Source: Bacteroidota bacterium
GTDB lineage: Bacteria > Bacteroidota > Bacteroidia > Chitinophagales > Chitinophagaceae
DNA length: 58,442 nt
NCBI GenBank assembly: GCA_023418315.1
Contig: JAEZZY010000037.1
Span: 1-58,442, forward strand
Direction: 5' to 3'
The translations under genes and the position numbers were made by a program. Within the stretch, counting starts at the first letter, position 1; each line of letters starts with the position of its first letter. Below are positions 17,052 through 25,281 of the stretch, in pieces. A model generated the notes under the pieces. It worked only from the letters and a program-made list of their open reading frames with translations. It was not told where the DNA came from and did not search any database.

Positions 17052-17132
17052 GGGTAGGATAGCGCTTCCTCTGCCTGCTGTTCTGCCGCTTATTTTTTTA
17101 CGACCAGAGGAACTATAAAACCGGTTTATCTT

Positions 17133-17603
17133 TTGAAGCTGCTGTATTTTATTTTTGCTTTTTTATGGATGCAAGGGGCGGTCTATGCACAGCCGCAGCC
17201 TGTAAAACTTCGCATCCTACAGGGCTATCATGCTAATGAAAAACTGAAACTGAATAAGGGGGTTAATTATCTTGTGTTTAGTAATGAGCGCGAATTTGAG
17301 CGTTATTTCGGAAAGAGCTTTGAAGAGGATAAACCCAATTTTACATTTGAACATGTGGTGGTTATGCTTACCCGCCCTACTAAAGATCAGTATTTTTTGA
17401 GCTTTCAGGAAGATGCTACAAAAGCGGGAAATTTTATTGAAATTTATTGCAATGTCCGAAAGGAAAAACACGATCTTCCCTATATAGCACACCCTATAGC
17501 CATTGCCGCCCTTCCCAAATATTTTGTGGTGGAGAAAATCAATTTTTACAATGGCGGCAAGAAGAAAAAACTGCTGAAAAGCGTGAAGGTAAGTGCGCGT
17601 TAG
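17133..17603 (+). CDS. Secreted hypothetical protein (156 aa)
   Basis: The frame starts with TTG and gives a proper signal peptide (MKLLYFIFAFLWMQGAVYA, then QPQP). The only internal ATG nearby would cut the signal in half, so TTG is preferred. The mature part is a small alpha/beta domain ending in a very basic stretch (NGGKKKKLLKSVKVSAR). It vaguely recalls small PrcB-like periplasmic domains, but I cannot assign it. Its stop abuts the end of the convergent PspC gene with no gap. Confidence 0.65.
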   Translation: MKLLYFIFAFLWMQGAVYAQPQPVKLRILQGYHANEKLKLNKGVNYLVFSNEREFERYFGKSFEEDKPNFTFEHVVVMLTRPTKDQYFLSFQEDATKAGNFIEIYCNVRKEKHDLPYIAHPIAIAALPKYFVVEKINFYNGGKKKKLLKSVKVSAR

Positions 17604-17837
17604 CTATAGCCACCGCAGTGGGTTTCTACGCCGCATAAGGATATGGTTTTTCATATTGATCCAAAAAGCCAGCACCATATACACAATAATGGGCGAGCCT
17701 AAGGTGAGAAACGAAATGTAAATAAACCATAAACGGATACGGCCGGATGCTATACCCATTTTTTCACCTATGGCAGAGCACACGCCAAAAGCTTTCCATT
17801 CAATGAAATTTTTAAAGTTCAACAGTTTGTTGTGCAT
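17604..17837 (-). CDS. PspC-domain membrane protein
   Basis: A 77-residue small PspC protein of the Bacteroidota type. WKAFGVCSAIGEKMGI followed by RIRLWFIYISFLTLGSPIIVYM is the PspC pattern, with one amphipathic and one transmembrane helix. PspC proteins are linked to envelope stress. The 227 bases upstream, up to the aconitase terminator, hold no recognisable gene. Confidence 0.8.
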   Translation of the reverse strand: MHNKLLNFKNFIEWKAFGVCSAIGEKMGIASGRIRLWFIYISFLTLGSPIIVYMVLAFWINMKNHILMRRRNPLRWL

Positions 17838-18064
17838 AGTTTCCCGATGGTTTTATTCTTGTGTTGTGTTTTTTTTGGGGCGTCAGCCATATTGCTGCTA
17901 TGAAGCTTCAGTGGCGATGGCACCGTTCATCTCCTCCATCCTATTCAGCACGCTGCATTCGTCTCATTCCTGCCCCTATCCTTCCATCCATTTTGGCGTT
18001 CTCCAAATTATCTCATTCACAATGGGCGGCAAACCTTCCTACAAATTTCCAAAAAAATATTCAT

Positions 18065-18094
18065 AAAAAAACCCGCCACAGCCCGTGGCGGGTT
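18065..18094 (-). terminator. Terminator of the aconitase gene
   Basis: A 10-bp GC-rich stem (AACCCGCCAC / GTGGCGGGTT) is followed on the reverse strand by a T-run, 23 bases after the aconitase stop. Confidence 0.9.
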
Positions 18095-18116
18095 AGAAGA
18101 TTTTATTAAAATTTCA

Positions 18117-20393
18117 TTAAGCCATAGCTTTCGCTGCTGCTTCCTGACGGATCACATTCAGCGCACCGCCCGCTTTGAACCAGTCAATTTGCTGTGAGTT
18201 ATAGGTATGGTTGAGTACCACTTCATCGCTGCTGCCATCTTGGTGGTGCAATACCATTTTCAAAGGTTCGCCGGGCGCGAAGGCGGTAAGCCCTATAATA
18301 TCAATCGTATCATCTTCCTGCACCTTGTCATAGTCTGCTTTATCGGCAAAGGTCAATGCCAGCATACCTTGTTTTTTCAGGTTGGTTTCGTGGATACGCG
18401 CAAAGCTTTTCACGATGATGGCGCGAACGCCTAAATGGCGGGGTTCCATAGCTGCATGTTCGCGGGAACTGCCTTCTCCATAGTTTTCATCACCTACTAC
18501 TACGCTGCCTATGTTTTGTGCTTTATATACCCGTTGCACGGCAGGCACTTCGCTGTATTCGCCGGTAAGCTGGTTCTTCACCTTGTTGGTATCCATGTTA
18601 TAGGCATTAATGGCGCCGATTAACATATTGTTGGAGATATTATCCAGATGTCCGCGGTATTTCAGCCAGGGTCCTGCCATAGAGATATGGTCGGTCGTGC
18701 ATTTGCCAAAGGCTTTTATGAGTAGTTTCAGACCTTTCAGGTCGGTGCCTTCCCAAGCGGCAAACGGTGCGAGCAGTTGGAGGCGGTCGCTTCCGGGGCT
18801 TACCACTACTTGCACTTTAGATCCGTCTTCGGCAGGGCTTTGATAGCCGGGGTCATCTACGGAAAATCCTTTAGGAGGCATTTCAAAACCGGTGGGTTCT
18901 GCCAGCATTACTTCTTCGCCTTTATCGTTTACTAATTTATCTTTCATAGGGTTGAAGCTCAGCTTGCCGGATATAGCCAATGCGGTAACGAGCTCCGGTG
19001 AGGCTACAAAAGCATGGGTAGAAGCTAAACCGTCGTTTCGTTTCGCAAAGTTTCTGTTGAAGGAAGTAACGATTGTGTTCTTACGGGTGGGATCATCTAT
19101 ATGGCGTGCCCATTGTCCGATACAGGGTCCGCAGGCATTTGCCAGCACTACACCGCCCATCTCGTCAAACACCTGGAGGAAGCCGTCTCTTTCTATAGTA
19201 TAGCGCACCATTTCGGAACCGGGTGTGATGGTGTATTCGCTTTTGGTTTTTAAGCCTTTTGCGAGAGCATCTTTGGCAATAGATACCGAGCGGGATATAT
19301 CTTCATAAGAAGAGTTGGTACACGAGCCGATCAGCGCTACTTCCACATCATCGGGCCATCCGTGTTCTTTCACGGCTTCAGCCATCTTGCTCACGGGTGT
19401 TGCTAAATCAGGAGTGAACGGTCCATTGATATGAGGTTCTAATTCGCTCAGGTTGATTTCGATTACCTGGTCATAGAATATTTCGGGGTTGTCATACACT
19501 TCTTTATCGGAGCGGAGGTAAGTGCTTACTGCATCAGCCGCTGCGGCAATATCCGCACGGTCGGTGCCGTTCAGATAATCTTTCATTTTGGCATCATAGG
19601 CAAAGAGGGAACAAGTAGCGCCTATTTCCGCACCCATGTTACAGATGGTGGCTTTACCGGTACAGCTCAGGCTTTCTGCTCCTTCGCCAAAGTATTCTAC
19701 AATTGCACCTGTGCCGCCTTTTACGGTAAGGATGCCGGCTACTTTAAGAATCACATCTTTGGCGGAAGTCCATCCGCTCATTTTTCCCGTCAGCTTCACG
19801 CCGATGAGTTTCGGCATTTTCAGTTCCCAAGGTAATCCTGCCATTACGTCCACAGCATCTGCACCGCCCACGCCTATAGCAATCATTCCTAAACCGCCTG
19901 CATTGGGTGTGTGGCTGTCCGTACCGATCATCATACCGCCGGGGAATGCGTAGTTTTCCAGCACTACCTGGTGGATGATACCGGCACCGGGTTTCCAGAA
20001 ACCGATACCGTATTTGTTGGAAATAGAAGCGAGAAAATCATATACTTCTTTATTGACATCGTTTGCTGTAGCCAAGTCGGCAGCTGCGCCCACTTTGGCT
20101 TGTATCAGGTGATCGCAGTGTACGGAGCTGGGTACGGCTACTTTATCCTTTCCGCAGGTCATGAACTGGAGCAAAGCCATCTGTGCCGTAGCATCTTGCA
20201 TGGCTACACGGTCCGGCGCGAAGTTTACATAATCCCGCCCGCGCTCATACGCTTTGGAAGGCATTTCAAAAGTGTGTGAATACAGGATTTTTTCAGCTTG
20301 GGTAAGAGGCCGTCCTATTAATTTTCTTGCTTCATCTATCTTGCTTGCTAAGCCTTGATATACGGTTTTAATGAGTTCGCTGTCGAATGCCAT
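18117..20393 (-). CDS. acn: Aconitate hydratase
   Basis: A 758-residue aconitase of the mitochondrial-like length found in Bacteroidota. The 4Fe-4S ligand cysteines lie in GSCTNSSYED and NACGPCIGQW, and the substrate-binding swivel domain carries GDENYGEGSSREHAAMEPRHLG near 645. It interconverts citrate and isocitrate in the TCA cycle. It is a single-gene unit with its own promoter and terminator; no other TCA gene is adjacent. Confidence 0.96.
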   Translation of the reverse strand: MAFDSELIKTVYQGLASKIDEARKLIGRPLTQAEKILYSHTFEMPSKAYERGRDYVNFAPDRVAMQDATAQMALLQFMTCGKDKVAVPSSVHCDHLIQAKVGAAADLATANDVNKEVYDFLASISNKYGIGFWKPGAGIIHQVVLENYAFPGGMMIGTDSHTPNAGGLGMIAIGVGGADAVDVMAGLPWELKMPKLIGVKLTGKMSGWTSAKDVILKVAGILTVKGGTGAIVEYFGEGAESLSCTGKATICNMGAEIGATCSLFAYDAKMKDYLNGTDRADIAAAADAVSTYLRSDKEVYDNPEIFYDQVIEINLSELEPHINGPFTPDLATPVSKMAEAVKEHGWPDDVEVALIGSCTNSSYEDISRSVSIAKDALAKGLKTKSEYTITPGSEMVRYTIERDGFLQVFDEMGGVVLANACGPCIGQWARHIDDPTRKNTIVTSFNRNFAKRNDGLASTHAFVASPELVTALAISGKLSFNPMKDKLVNDKGEEVMLAEPTGFEMPPKGFSVDDPGYQSPAEDGSKVQVVVSPGSDRLQLLAPFAAWEGTDLKGLKLLIKAFGKCTTDHISMAGPWLKYRGHLDNISNNMLIGAINAYNMDTNKVKNQLTGEYSEVPAVQRVYKAQNIGSVVVGDENYGEGSSREHAAMEPRHLGVRAIIVKSFARIHETNLKKQGMLALTFADKADYDKVQEDDTIDIIGLTAFAPGEPLKMVLHHQDGSSDEVVLNHTYNSQQIDWFKAGGALNVIRQEAAAKAMA

Positions 20394-20428
20394 TACAATA
20401 TTTTTTCGAGAAATGGTTTAAGAATGCG

Positions 20429-20436
20429 CAAAATTA
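20429..20436 (-). promoter_or_regulatory. -7 box (TAATTTTG) for aconitase
   Basis: The reverse strand reads TAATTTTG, giving a leader of about 30 bases before the aconitase ATG. Confidence 0.5.
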
Positions 20437-20616
20437 CTAAAAAATCGCGGGAACGGGGAAGAATTTAAACCTAAAATGACGCTATAAAGAGGATTTATCC
20501 CTTTTCTCCAAGCCTATAGCCTACTGCTTATTTTTTAAATACTTGACGGATAAAAACACGTCGGTTTATTGCCTATAATATATAAATTTATCCGTCCGAA
20601 ACCGATACCCCGTAAA

Positions 20617-21366
20617 ATGAACTTGCAACGGCTTTTTTTTAGTCTGCTTTTTTTACAGAGCTTTTTTTCAGCCTGTCATAAGCCTTATTATCTGCATCGT
20701 AGCCATTCGGAACATTATTCCTTTGTTGCAGATTCTGTTCAGAAAGACAGCACCCTCCTTGCCTTTTTACAACCCTATAAAATAGGTGTGGATACCCAAA
20801 TGCAGGTGATAATAGGACATACGGATATGATGCTCACCAAAGCGCAGCCGGAAAGCAGCCTCGGCAATTTTATAGCGGATGCCCAGCTTATAGCCGCCAA
20901 GAAAATAGATAAGGACGTAGCTATATCGGTGATGAACTACGGCGGTATTCGACTGTCGTATATTTCGCCCGGTACCCTCACCAAAGGCAAACTCTATGAG
21001 CTGATGCCTTTTGATAATATACTCACTCTCGTAGAAATACCGGGTCATGTATTGCAGGAGTTTTGCGACTTGATGGCGAGGTATAAAGGATGGCCGGTAA
21101 GCGGGATGAGCTTCACTATAAAGGATAAAAAAGCAACCCATATCCTCATCAACGGCAGCCCGCTCCACAAGCATCTGGTTTATAAGATGGCAGTCAGCGA
21201 CTATATAGCCAAAGGCGGGGACAACTGCGATATGCTTCGCCCTTTGAAAAAGAAAATTACATCCGTTTTTGTGCGCGATGCCATGATCGAATATGTGATG
21301 GAACTGGAAGCGGCGCAGCAACCTTTACATCCTCTCATCGAAAATCGTGTGATTTATGCAGAATAG
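20617..21366 (+). CDS. Lipoprotein with 5'-nucleotidase C-terminal domain
   Basis: ATG 20617 gives a 249-residue lipoprotein (lipobox FSAC, Cys near residue 20); a TTG 16 codons upstream would hide the signal. The mature protein is the UshA-type C-terminal domain that binds the nucleotide base and sugar: SSLGNFIADAQLIAA, SVMNYGGIRLSYISPGTLTKG, LYELMPFDNILTLVEIPG and VAVSDYIAKGGD-like elements appear in order. The metal-binding catalytic domain is missing here and is encoded by the next gene, which overlaps by 11 bases. The two products presumably form one enzyme in the periplasm. Confidence 0.88.
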   Translation: MNLQRLFFSLLFLQSFFSACHKPYYLHRSHSEHYSFVADSVQKDSTLLAFLQPYKIGVDTQMQVIIGHTDMMLTKAQPESSLGNFIADAQLIAAKKIDKDVAISVMNYGGIRLSYISPGTLTKGKLYELMPFDNILTLVEIPGHVLQEFCDLMARYKGWPVSGMSFTIKDKKATHILINGSPLHKHLVYKMAVSDYIAKGGDNCDMLRPLKKKITSVFVRDAMIEYVMELEAAQQPLHPLIENRVIYAE

Positions 21367-22288
21367 AAGACAATTTATCAGGCAAACCCTTATCGGCGGC
21401 GGACTGGTAGCGCTGAACGGATTCCCCTATGAAAGCCTTGCCGCAAGCCCTATGCAAAAACTCACCATTTTACATACCAATGATGTGCACAGCCGTTTAG
21501 AACCCTTTCCTATGGACGGCGGAAAATATGCAGGGCAGGGCGGGGTAGCAGCGCGCGCAGCTTTGATAGAAAAAATACGGAGCGAGGAAGAGCAGGTATT
21601 GCTGCTGGATGCAGGAGATATTTTTCAAGGAACTCCTTATTTTAATCTTTATAAAGGAGAACCGGAAATAAAAGCCATGAGCCTGATGCGCTATGATGCC
21701 GTAACGATGGGCAATCATGATTTTGATGCCGGCGTGGAAGGTTTTGCCCGTCAGTTGCCTCATGCAAATTTTCCGATACTTGTAGCCAATTATGATTTTA
21801 CCGAAACGCCTCTTGAAGGAAAAACAAAACCTTATCAGGTGTTTAAAAAAGGCGAATTAAAGATTGGCGTATTCGGGCTGGGCATACAATTGAAAGGCTT
21901 GGTGGCGGATGATGCCTATGGAGCTACTAAATATATAGAACCGATATACACCGCACGGTCTGTGGCGGAGCGGCTCCGGAAAAAAGAAAAATGCGACATG
22001 GTGATCTGTCTTTCGCACCTCGGTTATTCCTATAACTATAGTAAGGTAAGTGATATGATTTTAGCAAAGGAAACGGAGTATATAGACCTTATCATAGGAG
22101 GGCATACGCATACTTTTTTGGACCGTCCTACGGTGATGAAAAATAAAACGGGCAAGGATGTAGTCATCAATCAAGCGGGCTGGGCGGGGCTGAGATTAGG
22201 AAGATTGGATTATGTATTTGACCACAAAAAAAGTTCCAATCTTACCAATGCTCAATCTGTAATTCTAAGAAAACAAACAAGCGGATAA
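21356..22288 (+). CDS. Tat-exported 5'-nucleotidase metallophosphatase domain
   Basis: A 310-residue calcineurin-like phosphatase corresponding to the N-terminal half of UshA. LHTNDVHSRLEP, DAGDIFQGT, TMGNHDFDAG, CLSHLGY and GGHTHTF supply the two-metal site. The N-terminus NRRQFIRQ followed by a hydrophobic run is a twin-arginine signal, so it folds before export, while its partner leaves as a lipoprotein. The domain order is reversed relative to the fused enzyme, since the C-terminal domain gene comes first. It probably scavenges phosphate or nucleosides from nucleotides. Confidence 0.9.
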   Translation: MQNRRQFIRQTLIGGGLVALNGFPYESLAASPMQKLTILHTNDVHSRLEPFPMDGGKYAGQGGVAARAALIEKIRSEEEQVLLLDAGDIFQGTPYFNLYKGEPEIKAMSLMRYDAVTMGNHDFDAGVEGFARQLPHANFPILVANYDFTETPLEGKTKPYQVFKKGELKIGVFGLGIQLKGLVADDAYGATKYIEPIYTARSVAERLRKKEKCDMVICLSHLGYSYNYSKVSDMILAKETEYIDLIIGGHTHTFLDRPTVMKNKTGKDVVINQAGWAGLRLGRLDYVFDHKKSSNLTNAQSVILRKQTSG

Positions 22289-22515
22289 GATTTTTTTTTT
22301 TCAACGAATGTTAGCAACTTCGTTTTCCCGTTACAAAAAATATTTTTCTTGAAAAAGCAGTGTGGTAGGGAGTTTGAGCCGGTTTTATAAAAAAGAAAAT
22401 TTATTGGAGTTGAATGTACCCTCATTATTCGTTAGCTTTAGTGGGTATAGCATTGTCTCCGCTATTTGTTCGGTGCTAAATTATTTAATAACGCTCTAAT
22501 GATTATTTTATAAGA

Positions 22516-23997
22516 ATGAATTCAACCCATTACGATACATCTCTTAATAGTTCTACAAATGATGCTGAGGTAGTATGGGAAAAGTGCTTAACTATTATTA
22601 AAGACAATGTAAATCTTCGCAGTTTTCAGACTTGGTTTGAGCCTATTAAAGCCGTAAGCCTTAATGAGCAGATATTAACCTTACAAGTACCCAGTCAGTT
22701 TTTCTATGAATGGCTTGAAGAACATTATGTGGAGCTACTGGGCAAAACAATTAAAAGATTATTAGGCAAAGAAGGTCGCTTGGAATACCGGATTCTGATG
22801 GAAAGCAAAGCTACCTATCGCAATCCCGCATCGGTAAACATTCCCGCAAGCATCTATTCCAAACCCCCAAAGGACAATAACTATGTGGATATGCCTTTGA
22901 AGTGGGATGACCCTTCCAATATAAAAACACCCTATGCCATTCCAGGGCTGAAGCGTGTGCAGATAGACCCGCAGCTCAACAGCAATTATACCTTTGAAAA
23001 CTATGTGGAAGGCGATTGCAACCGTGTGGCACGCTCTGCCGGCTTGCACGTGGCACAAAAACCGGGTGCTACCGCTTTTAACCCCTTAGTAGTGTTTGGC
23101 GGCTGCGGATGGGGGAAAACACACCTGGTACAAGCCATCGGCAATGAAGTGCGCAGGCTGCATCCGAATAAAGTAGTCCTCTATGTAAGCGCCGAAAAAT
23201 TTATCAACCAGTTTATAGACCACTCCAAGAACAATGAAGTAAACGATTTCATTCATTTCTATCAGTTGATAGACGTACTCATTCTGGATGATATTCACCT
23301 ATTCGTTACCGCGCCAAAATCACAGGATGTATTTTTTGCCATCTTCAATCACCTGCATCAAAGCGGCAAGCAAATTATCCTTACCAGCGACACGCCGCCC
23401 AAAGATATGGACGGTATGGAAGAACGCCTGCTTAGCCGCTTCCGCTGGGGGCTGAATGCCGACATTCAAGCGCCGGATTTTGAAACCAGGCAGCAAATCC
23501 TGCAAGTGAAAATGAAACATGAAGGGTTGGATATACCCGAAGACGTGGTGAAATACATAGCCTATAATGTTACCAGCAACGTACGCGAGCTGGAAGGCGC
23601 ACTGATTGCCTTGTTTGCTCAGTCCACCCTCAATAAAAAAGAAATAGATATAGACCTCGCCAAGCGCGTCATGAAAAACTTTGTGCGCTCGGCAGCACGT
23701 GAGGTTACTATCGAAAATATTCAAAAAATGGTGTGCGAATATTTTCATCTTCCTTATGACCGTTTGCTCGACAAAACCCGTAAACGGGAAGTAGTGCAAG
23801 CGCGCCAGATCACCATGTACTTAGCCAAAAAATTTACTAAAAGCTCATTGAAAAACATCGGCGAACACTTTGGCGGCTTCGACCATACCACCGTGATTCA
23901 CTCCTGCCAGACGGTAGAAAACCTGATGGATACAGATTCGGAATACAAAGAACACATGCTGGAATTGCAACAAAAAGTGCAACTGGCAAGTATGTAA
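22516..23997 (+). CDS. dnaA: Chromosomal replication initiator DnaA
   Basis: A 493-residue DnaA with all four domains: helical domain I (about 20-100), a linker, the AAA+ domain with Walker A GGCGWGKTH (about 195-203) and Walker B LILDDIHLF, and domain IV ending in the DNA-binding signature GEHFGGFDHTTVIHS. It opens the replication origin in its ATP form. dnaN and recF are not beside it, and the 227-base upstream region contains no clear DnaA box, so this is probably not the origin. Confidence 0.96.
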   Translation: MNSTHYDTSLNSSTNDAEVVWEKCLTIIKDNVNLRSFQTWFEPIKAVSLNEQILTLQVPSQFFYEWLEEHYVELLGKTIKRLLGKEGRLEYRILMESKATYRNPASVNIPASIYSKPPKDNNYVDMPLKWDDPSNIKTPYAIPGLKRVQIDPQLNSNYTFENYVEGDCNRVARSAGLHVAQKPGATAFNPLVVFGGCGWGKTHLVQAIGNEVRRLHPNKVVLYVSAEKFINQFIDHSKNNEVNDFIHFYQLIDVLILDDIHLFVTAPKSQDVFFAIFNHLHQSGKQIILTSDTPPKDMDGMEERLLSRFRWGLNADIQAPDFETRQQILQVKMKHEGLDIPEDVVKYIAYNVTSNVRELEGALIALFAQSTLNKKEIDIDLAKRVMKNFVRSAAREVTIENIQKMVCEYFHLPYDRLLDKTRKREVVQARQITMYLAKKFTKSSLKNIGEHFGGFDHTTVIHSCQTVENLMDTDSEYKEHMLELQQKVQLASM

Positions 23998-24016
23998 AAA
24001 TCTGTTTGAAAATTAT

Positions 24017-24046
24017 TTTGAAATCTCTGTAAGAAACTTATCTTTG
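24017..24046 (+). promoter_or_regulatory. Promoter TTTG / TATCTTTG for the tRNA pair
   Basis: TTTG (24017-24020), 18 bases, then TATCTTTG (24039-24046): one of the best consensus matches in the window. It starts just after dnaA and drives tRNA-Ser and tRNA-Pro with a leader of about 64 bases. Confidence 0.7.
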
Positions 24047-24114
24047 CAGTCCTTTAGAAAAAGGAAGTAGTTCTTGAAATGCGCTGTAGGCAATAGATAC
24101 AGCGTAGCGATACT

Positions 24115-24203
24115 GGTGAGGTGGGTGAGTGGCTTAAACCAATAGTTTGCTAAACTGTCGTACGGGTTAAACTGTACCGGGGGTTCGAATCCCCCCCTCA
24201 CCG
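24115..24203 (+). tRNA. tRNA-Ser (GCU)
   Basis: A full cloverleaf: acceptor GGTGAGG/CCTCACC, discriminator G, anticodon loop TTGCTAA (anticodon GCT), a long variable arm and T loop TTCGAAT. The long variable arm and G73 fit serine. Confidence 0.95.
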
Positions 24204-24245
24204 CCGGTATTATGATAAAGATATTGATAGCAATATCAATAGGAT

Positions 24246-24320
<75 letters not shown>

Positions 24321-24324
24321 ACAC

Positions 24325-24367
24325 AAAAGCCGCAAATGTTTGACTATAACATTTTGCGGCTTTTCTA
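24325..24367 (+). terminator. Terminator of the tRNA pair
   Basis: A 16-bp stem with one bulged T (AAAAGCCGCAAATGTT / AACATTTTGCGGCTTTT) five bases after tRNA-Pro. Confidence 0.88.
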
Positions 24368-24516
24368 TTTTTGTTCGTTGTCGTTTTGGTGGGTAGTGTT
24401 GCAGATTTGTTGATGGACAAAAAAGAAGAATGTTATAGAATGATGAGCAGAAAATATAATTTCATGGTAATGCGAAAGGATTAGACTTATTATCCCAAAA
24501 ACGCCTATAAACCTCG

Positions 24517-24797
24517 CTATCCTTTAATCTGCGCCAAGAGCATTTGTATCTCTTTATCGGTAAGGCTTTCTTTATCTGATTTGTCGTAAATGGAGAGTAA
24601 GAAAACCTACCACGTAAAAATGCGTGATAACCCTTGCTCCACCTGATTTGCCTTTACCTTTAGATGTGATAGACAATCTGTTTTTGTAGCAATCTTTTCC
24701 TAATGGTGTTCCTTGCTGTGGTTGTTCCTTCAGGCTTTGTACCAAGCCCACATAAGCTCCTTTCAAAAACAGAGAGCGTTTTAACCCTATAATTCAT
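24517..24797 (-). pseudogene. Broken RelE/HigB-type toxin gene
   Basis: The gene starts with ATG at 24797 inside the antitoxin gene (MNYRVKTLSVFE), as in coupled toxin genes. It then shifts frame with an apparent internal loss to GAYVGLVQSLKEQPQQGTP..., and shifts again after GARVITHFYVVG to VFLLSIYDKSDKESL...LLAQIKG, ending at the TAG at 24517. Joined across the three frames the pieces give a typical small RelE/ParE-fold toxin with its C-terminal YDKSDKE region. The total of 281 bases is not a multiple of three. Two lesions make an active mRNA endonuclease very unlikely. Confidence 0.8.
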
Positions 24798-24993
24798 TAA
24801 TTAGTTCTTCTGCGTTACGTGCTTCTAATTTTCCTTCTTTGATAAGGTTGAGTTCCTCTACTGCTTGCCTGATGTCCTCTGCCAACTTAGCTCCTTCCTC
24901 GGTAATCGGTTTCACTTTTACAAATTTGAAGTTGCGGAGCAATTCCATAATAAAGGCTGCTATGTTGTCTTTGATGTCTAATAAGATTTTCAT
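24787..24993 (-). CDS. Antitoxin-like protein, partner of the broken toxin
   Basis: A 68-residue protein. The hydrophobic/amphipathic start KILLDIKDNIAAFIMELLRN and the acidic helical end (LAEDIRQAVEELNLIKEGK...ELINEL) resemble the small antitoxin-like proteins encoded before RelE-type toxins in Bacteroidota. The frame is intact, and the ruined toxin gene begins 11 bases before its stop. Retention of the antitoxin after loss of the toxin is common and may protect against related systems. Confidence 0.7.
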   Translation of the reverse strand: MKILLDIKDNIAAFIMELLRNFKFVKVKPITEEGAKLAEDIRQAVEELNLIKEGKLEARNAEELINEL

Positions 24994-25042
24994 TGTTCAC
25001 TTTCTTGATTCTACAATTTAGTCATTTGGTTACTCTTTACCG

Positions 25043-25189
25043 TTATCTTGCTTTGATAGAGGTAATGTTCCAGATTTGTTGTTTTTCAAAAAAACGCCTA
25101 TAGCCCTCAATAAAATCAAGGAATTGCGAAAACTTTTCGGGGCAATGAATAGGGTAATCGCTGGTTATAAATTGTTGTTCAGAGAACAA
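25043..25189 (-). pseudogene. Possible gene remnant (48 codons)
   Basis: A reverse-strand frame closed by stops on both sides reads LFSEQQFITSDYPIHCPEKF and continues to ...WNITSIKAR. Its composition looks like real protein, it lacks a start codon, and it lies in a 288-base stretch with no other gene, next to the decayed toxin locus. I do not recognise the parent family. It may be the 3' tail of a deleted gene. Confidence 0.3.
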
Positions 25190-25281
25190 TTACCACTTCG
25201 AGGCTGCCGAGCGGAAAGCCGAAAATAGGAATATTACAACCGCCTCGTTCCTTCGTTAAGAATAAATACCTTCGCAGAGCG

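Noticed and set aside
20543..20579. Sigma-70-like TTGACG and TATAAT
   Set aside because: The spacing is about 25 bases, too wide, and this phylum uses the TTTG/TAnnTTTG type; treated as chance in AT-rich DNA.
22289..22515. Replication origin upstream of dnaA
   Set aside because: No TTATCCACA-like DnaA boxes or 13-mer cluster were found and dnaN is not adjacent.
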